Shown here: positions 8,577 through 17,161 of the stretch, piece by piece
Numbering within the stretch: the stretch's first letter is position 1
How the letters are laid out: each line of letters begins with the position of its first letter
NCBI RefSeq assembly: GCF_008634025.1
Contig: NZ_PDCM01000002.1
Span: forward strand, 1,984,001 to 2,048,000
DNA length: 64,000 nt
Direction: 5' to 3'
Origin: Streptomyces albofaciens JCM 4342
Lineage (GTDB): Bacteria > Actinomycetota > Actinomycetes > Streptomycetales > Streptomycetaceae
Position numbers and translations under genes: made by a program
The notes under the pieces: generated by a model
Databases searched by the model: none
Seen by the model: the letters and a program-made list of their open reading frames with translations, nothing else
What the model was told of the DNA's origin: nothing

Positions 8577-9701
8577 GTGTCGTCTTCGCAGCCCTCGTCG
8601 CCCCAGTCCTCCCCCATAGCCGGGCCGCCGGCCGAGGGGGCCGGAACCGCCCCTGTCGCGCTCACCGAGCGCGCGCCGCAGGTCCCGGCCGACCGCCTGG
8701 TGGCGGAGATGGTGCCGCCGCCGCGGTTCCAGAGCGCGCGCTTCGAGACGTACATACCGGACCCGAACCAGCCCAGCCAGGCCGCGGCCGTACAGACCCT
8801 GAGCGACTTCGCGGCGGGCATCGGCGGCGGTGCGGAAGCGACCGGCGGCAAGCGGCGCTGGTTCGGCCGGAGCCCCAAGAAGGCCGCCGCCCCCGCGGGC
8901 CCGCGCGGCGTCTACCTGGACGGCGGCTACGGCGTCGGCAAGACGCACCTGCTGGCCTCCCTCTGGCACGCCACCCCGGCCGCCCCCGAGCGCAAGGCGT
9001 TCGGCACCTTCGTCGAGCTGACGAACCTGGTCGGGGCACTCGGTTTCCAGCAGACCGTGCAGACGCTCAGCGGCCACCGCCTGCTGTGCATCGACGAGTT
9101 CGAGCTGGACGACCCGGGCGACACCGTTCTCGTCTCCAGCCTGCTGAGCAAGCTGGTCGAGGCGGGCGTGGCGCTCGCCGCCACCTCCAACACGCTGCCC
9201 GGCAAGCTCGGTGAGGGCCGGTTCGCCGCGGCGGACTTCCTGCGCGAGATCCAGGGCCTGAGCGCCCACTTCCGTACCCTGCGCATCGACGGCGAGGACT
9301 ACCGGCACCGCGGCCTGCCCGAGGCCCCGCCGCCGTTCGACGACGCGACCGTCACCCGCGTCGCCCACCGGACGCCCGGCGCCTCGCTGGACGACTTCCC
9401 CGCCCTGCTGGAGCACCTGTCGAAGGTGCATCCGAGCCGGTACGGGGCGATGTGCGACGACATCACGGCCGTCTGCCTGACCGACGTACAGGCGGTGCCG
9501 GACCAGTCCACCGCGCTGCGGCTGGTCGTGCTCGCGGACCGGCTCTACGACCGCGAGGTGCCCGTGGTGGCCGCCGGCAAACCGTTCGACGCGCTGTTCG
9601 GCGACGACATGCTCAAGGGCGGCTACCGGAAGAAGTACTTCCGCGCCATCTCCCGGCTCACGGCGCTGGCCCGGGACGCCAAGCCGCTGACCGAGGCGTA
9701 G
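8577..9701 (+). CDS. zapE: AFG1-like ATPase, cell division protein ZapE family
   Basis: A 374-residue P-loop ATPase of the AFG1/ZapE family. Walker A is GGYGVGKTH (residues 116-123) and Walker B is LLCIDEFELDD (D173, E174). The arginine-rich C-terminal lid and the KGGYRKKYFRAISRL ending are typical. In proteobacteria ZapE acts at the division ring and the mitochondrial homologue works in protein quality control; the actinobacterial role is not established. A low-complexity basic insert (residues 82-108) precedes Walker A. The GTG start appears leaderless. Confidence 0.88.
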   Translation: MSSSQPSSPQSSPIAGPPAEGAGTAPVALTERAPQVPADRLVAEMVPPPRFQSARFETYIPDPNQPSQAAAVQTLSDFAAGIGGGAEATGGKRRWFGRSPKKAAAPAGPRGVYLDGGYGVGKTHLLASLWHATPAAPERKAFGTFVELTNLVGALGFQQTVQTLSGHRLLCIDEFELDDPGDTVLVSSLLSKLVEAGVALAATSNTLPGKLGEGRFAAADFLREIQGLSAHFRTLRIDGEDYRHRGLPEAPPPFDDATVTRVAHRTPGASLDDFPALLEHLSKVHPSRYGAMCDDITAVCLTDVQAVPDQSTALRLVVLADRLYDREVPVVAAGKPFDALFGDDMLKGGYRKKYFRAISRLTALARDAKPLTEA

Positions 9702-9734
9702 CGCGCTCCCCGGGGGCGGCACCGCGGCGGCGCG

Positions 9735-9800
9735 GCGGCCGTTCCCGGGCGGCGGGGCGGCCGTTCCCGGGCGGCGGGGCGGCCGTTCCCGGGCGGCGGG
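9735..9800. repeat. Three perfect 22-bp tandem repeats after zapE
   Basis: Three identical 22-bp units (9735-9756, 9757-9778, 9779-9800) begin 33 bp after the zapE-like stop codon. Each contains the CGGCCGTTCCCGGGCGGCGG core, which includes the palindrome CCCGGG. The next gene's ribosome site is about 85 bp further on. Confidence 0.9.
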
Positions 9801-9898
9801 GCGGGTTCCGGACCCGCGCGCGGCCGGTTCCCGGCGGCCGACGTGCGTGGTACACACATGCGGGTCGACACCACCTGTCCGCCAGCAGGGAGTTGCCC

Positions 9899-11266
9899 AT
9901 GTCCGCGACACGTCGTCAAGTCCTGGCAAGAACCGGTGCGGTGGGCGTCTCCATCGCCTTCGCCGGCAGCGTCCAGGAACTCCTCGCCGGCACCGCCGCC
10001 GCACACGGCGCGGGCCGCCACGGCTACGGCCCCCTGGTCCCGGACCCGGCCGGGCTGCTCGACCTGCCCCAGGGGTTCCGGTACCGGGTCCTGTCCCGTG
10101 AAGGCGCCCAGCTGCCCTCGGGCGAGGGCCGAATACCCGGCAATCACGACGGCATGGCGGCCTTCCCCGGCCGGCACGGCCGCGTCCACCTCGTTCGCAA
10201 CCACGAGAACCGGCGCAAGTCGCGGGTCCCCGTCCCCACCGTCGACGGCCTGACCTACGACCCGGCGGGCGAAGGCGGCTGTACGGCGCTGGAACTGGAC
10301 CGGCACCAGCGCGTGCTCTCCGAGCGCGTCGCCATCGCGGGCACCTCCACCAACTGCGCGGGCGGGCCCACCCCGTGGCACACCTGGCTGACCTGCGAGG
10401 AGACCGAACTGCGGGCGGGCCAGGACGGGTACACCAAGGACCACGGCTTCGTCTTCGAGGTCGACCCGTACGATCCGCGCCGCACCGGCGCCGTACCGCT
10501 GACCGCCCTGGGCCGCTTCCAGCACGAGGCCGTCGCGATCGATCCCCGCGACGGCACGGTCTACGAGACCGAGGACGCCTTCGACAAGCCGTTCGGCCTC
10601 TTCTACCGCTTCCGGCCCGCCCGGCCGCTCGGCGGACGGGGGTCCCTGCGGGCCGGCGGACGGCTCCAGGCGCTGCGCGTGCCGGACGTCGAGGACCTGT
10701 CCGCCGTCCGGGAGACGGGCACCCGCTTCGACCACGTGGAGTGGGTGGACGTCCCCGACCCGCTCGCCCGCCACACGCCCGTCCGCTTCCAGGACTTCGG
10801 GCCGCGCGGCATCACCCACGCGCAGAAGCTGGAGGGCTGCTACTGGGGCGGCTCCCGCGTCTACTTCGTGTCCAGCTTCGCGCGGAGCGCGGACGGTTCG
10901 GCCGCCGATCACCACGGGCAGGTGTGGCGGTACGACCCGGCCGCCCGCCGCCTGACCCTCGTGGTCGTCTTCGGCCCGGGCACCGACGTCCAACTGCCCG
11001 GCGACTCCCCCGACAACATCTGTCTGGCTCCCGGCGGCGGCCTGATGGTGTGCGAGGACGGCGACGGCGCCCAGTACGTCTTCGGCCTCACCCGGCGCGG
11101 CACGGTGTACCCGGTGGCGCGCGGGCGGCAGAACATCGGTACCCCGGAGAAGCCCGAGTGGGGGGAGTTCGCGGGCGTCACGTTCTCCCCGGATCAGCGG
11201 ACGATGTACCTCAACTGCTATACGCCGGGGACGACGTTCGCGGTGAGCGGGCCCTGGGAGGGCTGA
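9899..11266 (+). CDS. Tat-exported PhoX/DUF839-family phosphatase-like protein
   Basis: 455 residues from the ATG at 9899, which has a GCAGGGAG ribosome site. The N-terminus (MSATRRQVLARTG, then a hydrophobic stretch and an Ala-rich cleavage region) is a twin-arginine signal, so the folded protein is exported. The rest matches the PhoX/DUF839 beta-propeller family: NHDGMAAFPG, VRNHENR, GGCTALELD, CAGGPTPWHTWLTCEET and NICLAPGGGLMVCEDG. Well-studied PhoX enzymes are calcium/iron phosphatases made under phosphate limitation. No PHO box was identified upstream, and some DUF839 members may lack phosphatase activity. Confidence 0.88.
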   Translation: MSATRRQVLARTGAVGVSIAFAGSVQELLAGTAAAHGAGRHGYGPLVPDPAGLLDLPQGFRYRVLSREGAQLPSGEGRIPGNHDGMAAFPGRHGRVHLVRNHENRRKSRVPVPTVDGLTYDPAGEGGCTALELDRHQRVLSERVAIAGTSTNCAGGPTPWHTWLTCEETELRAGQDGYTKDHGFVFEVDPYDPRRTGAVPLTALGRFQHEAVAIDPRDGTVYETEDAFDKPFGLFYRFRPARPLGGRGSLRAGGRLQALRVPDVEDLSAVRETGTRFDHVEWVDVPDPLARHTPVRFQDFGPRGITHAQKLEGCYWGGSRVYFVSSFARSADGSAADHHGQVWRYDPAARRLTLVVVFGPGTDVQLPGDSPDNICLAPGGGLMVCEDGDGAQYVFGLTRRGTVYPVARGRQNIGTPEKPEWGEFAGVTFSPDQRTMYLNCYTPGTTFAVSGPWEG

Positions 11267-11278
11267 GGCACGGGGGCG

Positions 11279-11947
11279 TCAGCTCCGGCGGGAGCTGAGG
11301 CGGCAGGCCACGGCCGTGGCCGCGGCGGCGATCACCGCGGTGGAGATCAGCGGCAGCCAGGGCAGGGTGACCGTGCCGTGGACGGAGCCGGTGATCAGCC
11401 CGGAGACGGCGGCGTTGGCGGGCGAGGCGCCCCCGACCAGCAGCAGGACCGCGGCCATCAGGGCGGACAGGATCGACCACCCCGTGCTGCGCAGCACCGG
11501 CCAGTTGCACAGCGCCCCGACGGCGGTGCCGAGCAGCACGCAGACCAGCGCGGCCAGCAGTCCGGCGCAGAAGGCGGGCACCTCGGGGACGGCGGTGCGG
11601 TGGTCGGAGGCGTGCGGGTCGGCCACGAGCGCGACATACGCCGTACCGGCCAGGGCGAGCACCCCGGCCGACAGCGCGCCCGTCGCGACCCGGGCGAGGT
11701 GCGCCCGGCCGGGCCCGGTGGCCGCCGCCGCGCACGCGCGGGCGGCCGGCGGCTCGCCGGTGACGCAGATCCGGCACAGCCACGCGGCGAGCGGCAGCAG
11801 GGCGAACGAGGCGAGGCCGTACGAGTCGAGGACCGGCCCGCCGCTCTGCACGCCCACGGCGAGGAAGGCGGCGTACAGCAGGACCGGCGGCAGCCAGCGG
11901 TGCGAGCGCAGGAGCAGGGCCGAGTGGTAGCGCAGGAGCGGGATCAC
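11279..11947 (-). CDS. ABC exporter membrane subunit
   Basis: A 222-residue integral membrane protein with about six hydrophobic segments (for example WLPPVLLYAAFLAVG, LASFALLPLAAWLC, FCAGLLAALVCVLLG and LMAAVLLLVGGA). Its GTG start overlaps the stop of the upstream ATPase gene (GTGA), so the two form one transporter. No family motif beyond the membrane topology is clear, and the cargo is unknown. It converges with the PhoX-like gene with only 12 bp between stop codons. Confidence 0.78.
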   Translation of the reverse strand: MIPLLRYHSALLLRSHRWLPPVLLYAAFLAVGVQSGGPVLDSYGLASFALLPLAAWLCRICVTGEPPAARACAAAATGPGRAHLARVATGALSAGVLALAGTAYVALVADPHASDHRTAVPEVPAFCAGLLAALVCVLLGTAVGALCNWPVLRSTGWSILSALMAAVLLLVGGASPANAAVSGLITGSVHGTVTLPWLPLISTAVIAAAATAVACRLSSRRS

Positions 11948-12867
11948 GGATACCGGTTTTCGTCGGGGGCCGGGGCCGGGGTGACGGTGCGGATGTGCCA
12001 GGGCGGGCGGGCCGCGAGCAGGGCGCGCAGCAGCGCGTCGGAGTGGGCGGCGGAAACGGTCAGCAGGGCCGTCGTACCGTCCGGGCCGACGGCGACGGAG
12101 GGACGGCCCGGGAGGTCCGCAACGCCGTGGCCTGCGAGGGTGTCCGCGAGAGCGGAGGTGCCGGCGGGCGCTTGCGCCTCGATGGTCACCCGGGGGCCGG
12201 ACGGCGCCGCCTCGTGCCCCGCCGGGCCCGGCTCCCCCGCGCCCGCCCCGTCCGGCAGCCGCGCCAGCCGGTTGCCGGTGACCCGGTAGCGCGCGTCGGC
12301 CGCGCCTTCCAGGCGGCGCGGGTCGTGGTCGACGAAGACGACCGTGCCGCCCGCCGCGACGCGCTCCGCCACAGCCCGGTCGAGGGTCTCGCGCGCCGCC
12401 GGGTCCAGGCCCGTCCACGCCTCGTCCAGGACGAGCAGGTCCGGCTCGGCGAGCAGGGCCTGGGTCACCGCGACCTTCTGGCTGGTGCCCTTGGACAGCT
12501 CGGCGAGCGGCGTACGGGCGTGGCCGGCCGCGCCGAAGCGGTCGAGCCATTCGGTGGCGCGGCGCGCCGCCGTACGGCCGCGCAGGCCGTGCACCCGGCC
12601 GAGGTGGGTGAGGTAGCCGACGGCGGTGAACGGCAGCGCGGCCGGGAAGCGCTCGGGTACGTACGCGGTGCGGGGGCGGCCGGTGATCCGGCCCGTGCTC
12701 GGCGCGTCGATACCGGCCAGCAGCCGCAGCAGCGTGGACTTGCCGCTGCCGTTGTGCCCCTCGACGCGCACCAGGGAACGCCGCGGCAGGTCGAGATCGA
12801 CGTCCCGCAGCACCCACGGGCCGCGCACTCCGTAGCGCCGCCCGACCCCGTCCAGCCTCATCGGCAC
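11944..12867 (-). CDS. ABC transporter ATP-binding protein
   Basis: A 307-residue cytoplasmic ATPase. The N-terminal ABC domain has Walker A GHNGSGKST, a degenerate signature LSKGTSQKVAV, Walker B LLVLDEAWTGLD and a switch His in VDHDPRR. The signature lacks the usual LSGGQ, which is common in drug/bacteriocin-type exporters. An approximately 90-residue C-terminal extension (Pro/Ala linker, then VTIEAQAPAGTS) is additional. The start is either GTG 12867 or ATG 12861. It is coupled to the membrane subunit at 11279. Confidence 0.85.
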   Translation of the reverse strand: MPMRLDGVGRRYGVRGPWVLRDVDLDLPRRSLVRVEGHNGSGKSTLLRLLAGIDAPSTGRITGRPRTAYVPERFPAALPFTAVGYLTHLGRVHGLRGRTAARRATEWLDRFGAAGHARTPLAELSKGTSQKVAVTQALLAEPDLLVLDEAWTGLDPAARETLDRAVAERVAAGGTVVFVDHDPRRLEGAADARYRVTGNRLARLPDGAGAGEPGPAGHEAAPSGPRVTIEAQAPAGTSALADTLAGHGVADLPGRPSVAVGPDGTTALLTVSAAHSDALLRALLAARPPWHIRTVTPAPAPDENRYP

Positions 12868-12921
12868 CCCGCCGTCCCCTGCTCGTCCCCGCCGCGGGCG
12901 TCCCTGCCCCTGGCCATCGCG

Positions 12922-12996
12922 GTCCCGGCCACCGCCGTCCCGGCTGTCACCGTTCCGGCCGTCACCGTCCCGGCCGTCGCCGTCCCGGCCGTCACC
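12922..12996. repeat. Five 15-bp tandem repeats abutting the AIM24 stop codon
   Basis: Five units of the form GTCCCGGCCGTCACC with one to three changes run from 12922 to 12996. The array ends one base before the stop codon (12998-13000) of the leftward AIM24 gene. The intervening DNA to the ABC ATPase start at 12867 holds nothing else recognisable. Confidence 0.88.
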
Positions 12997-12997
12997 G

Positions 12998-13675
12998 TCA
13001 GTTCCCGGTCGCGCGCTCGGGACGCAGCTCGCTGGGCCGTACGATCACGAAACCCTCGCCGTCCATCCGCAGTTGGACGGCCTCGCCGGAGCCGCCGCGC
13101 AGCATCGAGCCGAGGCTCTGCGAGCGGTGCAGCGAGGTCTTCAGCGACGCGCTCCACCCGACCACCGCGTCCGTGTCGACGAACACCGGGGCCTGCGGCG
13201 AGACGGGGATGACGATGGGGTTGCCCTCGCACACCACGCCGAGCTTGCCCTGACCGGTGAAGACGGAGTTGAACAGGCCGCCGCCGGTCATCCCCGCGCC
13301 CTTGACCGTGGAGATCTCGTACGACAGGGACGGGTCGAAGCACAGCACGTTGCGGCCGTTGATCGTGATGCCGTCGCCGGGCGCGAGCTCGACGATGAAG
13401 CAGTTGGCGGCCTCGTGGGCGAACCAGACCTCGCCCCGGCCGCGCACCGCCATCAGGGCCAGGCCCTCGCCGGTCACGGCCCGCTTGATGAACTTGCCGA
13501 CGCCCTGCCCCTTCTTCTCGAACTGCAGATCGCCGCGGTAGGCGACCATCGAGCCCTGGCGGGCGAGGCACTCGCCGTCCACGGTGTACTTGATCGACTT
13601 GGCGTTCTGCAGGGTCATGCCGGGCGCGGAGGCCTGCGTGACCACGTTTTCGGAGGCGAAGAGGTCGCTGTGCAT
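12998..13675 (-). CDS. AIM24 family protein
   Basis: A 225-residue protein of the AIM24/TIGR00266 family, a beta-rich fold named after a mitochondrial protein; bacterial function is unknown. Family-like segments are GECLARQGSMVAYRGD, KRAVTGEGLALMAVRG, GEVWFAHEAANCFI and GVVCEGNPIVIPVSPQAPVFVDTD (shown in part). The ATG at 13675 (MHSDLFASEN) is chosen because the upstream frame is not protein-like. No signal peptide or membrane helix is visible. It is divergent from the Pth2 gene. Confidence 0.85.
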   Translation of the reverse strand: MHSDLFASENVVTQASAPGMTLQNAKSIKYTVDGECLARQGSMVAYRGDLQFEKKGQGVGKFIKRAVTGEGLALMAVRGRGEVWFAHEAANCFIVELAPGDGITINGRNVLCFDPSLSYEISTVKGAGMTGGGLFNSVFTGQGKLGVVCEGNPIVIPVSPQAPVFVDTDAVVGWSASLKTSLHRSQSLGSMLRGGSGEAVQLRMDGEGFVIVRPSELRPERATGN

Positions 13676-13761
13676 AGGGAGGATAATCACCCGGAACGAT
13701 CCGCTCCGCCAAGGCGGTGCCCACGGCGGCCCCTTTCCGGGCGGCTGGCACACTGGTCCGT

Positions 13762-14541
13762 GTGACCAGCACCGACCTCGCCGGCCCCGGCGATCCGACC
13801 GGCACCCCGGCCGGCGCCCCGGCCGACGCGCCCCGCTCCGCGCAGCCCGACCGGGACGCCGCCCCGCAGTACGTCCTCCCGCTCGTCGTACGGATCGAGC
13901 GGGACGCGCCCCCCGCCCGTACGGACGCGTTGGAGACCGCGGCGCGGGCCGTCCTGGTGCTGCTCGCGGACGAGCGCGCGACCGGCGACGGCGAGTGGGC
14001 GGCAGCCGTGCGCGACTGGCAGGACGCCCGCATCCGCAAGGTCGTGCGCCGGGCGCGCGGCGCGGAGTGGCGCCGGGCCGAGGCGCTCCCGGGGATCACG
14101 GTGCGCGGCACGGACGCGGAGGTACGGGTCTTCCCGCCGGTCCCGCTGGACGGCTGGCCCAAGGACCTGGCCCGGCTCCAGGTCTCCGGGACCCACCTGG
14201 ACGCCCCGCGGGCACCCGAAGCGCCCGGCCCCGGCGGCGTGGTGCTGTGGCTCAACCCCGAACTGGACATGTCGGCGGGCAAGGCGATGGCCCAGGCGGG
14301 CCACGGCGCGCAACTCGCCTGGTGGGAGCTGACGCCCGCACAGCGCGCGGCCTGGCGCGAGGCCGGCTTCCCGCTGTCCGTACGGTCCGCCGCACCGCAC
14401 CGGTGGGAGCGGCTGGCCCACAGCGGCCTGCCGACGGTCCGCGACGCGGGGTTCACGGAGATCGCGCCCGGTTCGTGCACGGTCGTCGCCGACCATCCGG
14501 CCCTGCGGGAGCGGCTCGGAGCGTCTGCCGGCGGGTTCTGA
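13762..14541 (+). CDS. Peptidyl-tRNA hydrolase II-like protein
   Basis: About 259 residues. The C-terminal half carries the Pth2 signature around SAGKAMAQAGHGAQLAWW, followed by VADHPALRERL. Pth2 enzymes release peptides from prematurely dropped peptidyl-tRNA; a canonical Pth1 is probably encoded elsewhere, so this may be an accessory or repurposed version. The N-terminal 120 residues are an actinobacterial extension. The GTG at 13762 is preferred; a longer frame opens at 13717. It faces darcynin tail to tail with strong hairpins between. Confidence 0.75.
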   Translation: MTSTDLAGPGDPTGTPAGAPADAPRSAQPDRDAAPQYVLPLVVRIERDAPPARTDALETAARAVLVLLADERATGDGEWAAAVRDWQDARIRKVVRRARGAEWRRAEALPGITVRGTDAEVRVFPPVPLDGWPKDLARLQVSGTHLDAPRAPEAPGPGGVVLWLNPELDMSAGKAMAQAGHGAQLAWWELTPAQRAAWREAGFPLSVRSAAPHRWERLAHSGLPTVRDAGFTEIAPGSCTVVADHPALRERLGASAGGF

Positions 14542-14585
14542 CACGGCCGATGCCCTCCGGCCGTGTGGGGCGGGAGGGCATCGGC
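14541..14585. terminator. Two mutually exclusive hairpins between pth2 and darcynin
   Basis: The segment can fold as a 9-bp stem (ACACGGCCG at 14541-14549 with 14558-14566) or as a stronger 13-bp stem (GCCGATGCCCTCC at 14546-14558 with 14573-14585). The two share bases and cannot coexist. Their place between convergent genes suggests termination. Confidence 0.6.
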
Positions 14586-14614
14586 GGCCGTCCGGTCCGG
14601 GCGGTCGCCCGGGC

Positions 14615-14720
14615 CGGACGGTGTACCAGGCGCTGATGGATCGGACGGTGTATCAGATGCTGACGGGTTGAACGGTGTCAGGTGCTGACGGGTCGGGCGG
14701 TGTGTCAGGTGCTGACGGTG
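14615..14720. repeat. Degenerate tandem repeat running into the darcynin stop codon
   Basis: Four units of 24-28 bp (14615-14641, 14642-14669, 14670-14693, 14694-14720) share the core GGTGTNNCAGGTGCTGACGG. The last unit contains the stop codon and final codons of the leftward darcynin gene, so the first three look like decayed copies of that gene's 3' end. Confidence 0.75.
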
Positions 14721-15076
14721 GCGACGGGGTCGACGTTGTAGGTACGGGCGTAGCCGTTCTCGGTGCCGACGAGGAGGTCGACAATCTCGAAGTAGCGGTC
14801 CCAGAACGGGGTTTCGCGCAGCGCGTCGATGAGGAGCTGGTAGGCCTCGTGGTCGTCGGCCTCCCAGACCCAGACGTCGGTGACGCGGGTGGAGTAGAAC
14901 TCCGTGTCGTAGAAGCGGGACCGTACGCCGGTCGTCTTCGCCTTGACCACGGACATGACCTCGGTGTCGAGCGCGTGCACGCGCTCCTCGGGAGTCATGG
15001 CGAGCCACTCGGGCATGGTCTTGATCAGCATGAAGGCGGTGACCGGCGGCGCGGTTTCCGCCACGGATGCGGACAT
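14705..15076 (-). CDS. Darcynin family protein
   Basis: A 123-residue cytoplasmic protein resembling the darcynin family, with [37 protein letters not shown] and [14 protein letters not shown]. It probably forms a small dimeric alpha/beta-barrel sheet; the biochemical role is unknown. It is divergent from a LysR regulator gene, which often marks the regulator's target. A perfect palindrome lies between the two starts. The last codons are part of a tandem repeat that continues past the stop. Confidence 0.82.
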   Translation of the reverse strand: MSASVAETAPPVTAFMLIKTMPEWLAMTPEERVHALDTEVMSVVKAKTTGVRSRFYDTEFYSTRVTDVWVWEADDHEAYQLLIDALRETPFWDRYFEIVDLLVGTENGYARTYNVDPVATVST

Positions 15077-15126
15077 GGTGAATGCCTCCGAAAAGGGCAG
15101 GTGGAAGCGGTCCTGAAGACCGCGTG

Positions 15127-15147
15127 GACGTACCGGACCGGTACGTC
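15127..15147. promoter_or_regulatory. Perfect inverted repeat between darcynin and lysR
   Basis: GACGTACCG-GAC-CGGTACGTC is a perfect dyad with 9-bp arms, 50 bp upstream of the darcynin start and 79 bp upstream of the LysR start. It is a good candidate operator for the divergent LysR regulator, although it is not the classical T-N11-A box. Confidence 0.5.
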
Positions 15148-15225
15148 TTCATCCTGCGGAGCGGCACCGTGTTGCCACAATGGGAATCTCAGCAAGGGAT
15201 CATTGCCTGAAGTGGAACGACACTG

Positions 15226-16224
15226 GTGAACAGTCCGAACAGCGGGAACGGTCCGAACAGCGGGAACGGTCCGAACCATGCGGACCGGCCCGAGCCGGTC
15301 ATCGATGCCAACCTCGTCGTGGCGCTGGACGCACTGCTGGCCGAGCAGAGCGTCACCCGCGCCGCCGCGCGCCTGCACACCTCCCCCGCCGCCATGAGCC
15401 GCACGCTCGCCCGCCTGCGGCGCGTCCTCCAGGACCCGCTCCTGGTCCGGGCCGGACAGACCATGGTCCCCACCCCGCGCGCGCAGGCCCTGCGCGACGA
15501 AGCCGCCACCGTGGTGCGCCGCCTGGGAGAACTGCTCTCCCCCGGCACCGGCGTCGACCCGGCCGCGCTGCGCAGCACCTTCACGATCCAGGCCGCCGAC
15601 ATCGTCGGCGCGGCGCTGGTCCCCGGGCTGCTGGAGCTGGCCCGGCGGGAGGCGCCGGGGGTCTCGCTGCGGTTCCGGGCCGAGGAGTTGGAGGCCCAGC
15701 CGGCCCTGCGGGACGGCCGGATCGACCTGGAGATCGGCGCCATCGACCATGTGGACCCCGAGACCCGGGTCGAGGAACTGGTCACCCTCCGGATGGTGGC
15801 GGGCGTCCGGCCCGGCCACCCCCTCGCCGCGGAGCCCCTGACACCGGAACGGCTGGCCGCCGCCGAGCACGTCGCGGTCAGCCGCCGCGGCCGGTTCACC
15901 GGTCCGCTGGACAGCGCGCTGGATGAGCGCGGTCTCCGACGGCGGGTCACCGCCGTGCTCCCCAGCCATCTGGCCGCGATAGCCCTCGCCGCCCGCAGCG
16001 ATGTCGTCTGCCTCCTCCCCATCGCCCTCCCCGGCGCCGCGCCCTCACCGTTCACCGACGCCGCCACCGCCCTCGGCCTGCGCCTTCTCGACATTCCGCT
16101 GCCGCTGCCACCGGTGATCATCGCAATGGCCTGGCACCCCCGTCACGCGGCCGACGGCGCGCACGACTGGCTGCGCGGCGCGGTGCGCCGGACTCTTGGG
16201 GAGCCTGGGGACTCCGGGGCGTGA
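15226..16224 (+). CDS. LysR-family transcriptional regulator
   Basis: A 332-residue DNA-binding protein. After a 24-residue Asn/Gly/Pro-rich leader containing two NSGNGP repeats (encoded by two 18-bp DNA repeats), a winged helix follows with ALDALLAEQSVTRAAARL and AAMSRTLARLRRVLQDPLLVR. The rest is a periplasmic-binding-like effector domain. The GTG start at 15226 is assumed; an internal start after the repeat leader cannot be excluded. It is divergent from darcynin, its likely target. Confidence 0.88.
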   Translation: MNSPNSGNGPNSGNGPNHADRPEPVIDANLVVALDALLAEQSVTRAAARLHTSPAAMSRTLARLRRVLQDPLLVRAGQTMVPTPRAQALRDEAATVVRRLGELLSPGTGVDPAALRSTFTIQAADIVGAALVPGLLELARREAPGVSLRFRAEELEAQPALRDGRIDLEIGAIDHVDPETRVEELVTLRMVAGVRPGHPLAAEPLTPERLAAAEHVAVSRRGRFTGPLDSALDERGLRRRVTAVLPSHLAAIALAARSDVVCLLPIALPGAAPSPFTDAATALGLRLLDIPLPLPPVIIAMAWHPRHAADGAHDWLRGAVRRTLGEPGDSGA

Positions 16225-16285
16225 TGGGGTGAGGTGGGGGCGTGGGGGATGAGGGGGGGGCGTGGTGGGGATGAGGTGGGGAGTG
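16225..16285 (+). other. G-run-rich spacer between convergent genes
   Basis: About 60 bp after the lysR stop carry at least six runs of four to eight guanines separated by short spacers, the composition needed for a G-quadruplex in the top strand. No classical terminator hairpin is visible between these two convergent genes, so this tract may serve that role. Confidence 0.4.
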
Positions 16286-16299
16286 AAGGGCCGGGCCGG

Positions 16300-17070
16300 T
16301 CACGCCGCCAGCCATGTACGGCGGTTTCTGGCGACCGTGTAGACGCGCTCCACGCGGCCCGGCGCCAGTACCCCGCCGAGCTGCCCGAGCGCGGGCACCT
16401 CGCGTTCGTCCCGCAGGACCCGCACGCCGCGCAGGGCCGGGTCCACGGTCACCTCCGCCGCGCCGACGAACGCCAGCACCGGCCGGGTCTCGACGCGGAA
16501 GCGGCAGCTCCGGGTCAGCACGTAGGAGGCGCGCCGGGCCTCCTGCCGGATGTCCCGGACGTACGGGAGCGCCTGGTGGCCACGGCTGATCCGTACGGCG
16601 TCCTCGGCGACCCGCACCCGGGCCCCGCGCACGTGATGGGTGGCGACGCACAGCACGCCGCCGGGGCCGATGAGCAGATGGCCGATGACCGTGGCGGGGG
16701 GCATCGGCACGGAGTGGATCACGTACCAGCCGCCCGCCGTCAGCCGGTCGAGCGCCGTGCCGACGGCCTGTTCGCCCAGGAGCCGGCGGTGCCACTCGTC
16801 CTGGGGCGGGCGCCGGCCGAGCAGACGGGCCCACCACAGCGCGGCCCTCGCGCGCGGCTCCTCGGCGAGGCGGACCCGCAGCGCCTCCCCCGGGCGGTTC
16901 GGCGCGAGGTCGTCGTCCGGCGGCAGGAACAGCCGGTCCGGGTCGCTCGCGTACCGCGCTTCGCGCTTTCCCTCCCCGCTCCCCTCGGTGTTGAGGTCCG
17001 CGACGGCGTCGGCGGGCCGCTGGTCCCCGGACCCGTCCTCCGCGCCGGGCTGATGACGGATGTCGCTCAT
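16300..17070 (-). CDS. NERD-domain protein
   Basis: A 256-residue protein. The first 100 residues are acidic/low-complexity plus a basic segment. A nuclease-related (NERD, PF08378) domain follows from about residue 97, with GEQAVGTALDRL, the VIHSVPM strand and HLLIGPGGVLCVATHH. The NERD fold is predicted to be a restriction-endonuclease-like metal site, but activity is unproven for most members. No transmembrane helix is evident. A GGTGAGGGG ribosome site precedes the ATG. It is divergent from a LysE-family exporter. Confidence 0.78.
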   Translation of the reverse strand: MSDIRHQPGAEDGSGDQRPADAVADLNTEGSGEGKREARYASDPDRLFLPPDDDLAPNRPGEALRVRLAEEPRARAALWWARLLGRRPPQDEWHRRLLGEQAVGTALDRLTAGGWYVIHSVPMPPATVIGHLLIGPGGVLCVATHHVRGARVRVAEDAVRISRGHQALPYVRDIRQEARRASYVLTRSCRFRVETRPVLAFVGAAEVTVDPALRGVRVLRDEREVPALGQLGGVLAPGRVERVYTVARNRRTWLAA

Positions 17071-17161
17071 GTCCCCTCACCCCCCGATGGCCATAGGAGC
17101 AGGCACCCGGCTCCCGGGCAAGGGGTACGACCGCCAGGCCCCGGGAAAGCCGAGGTCAGCG

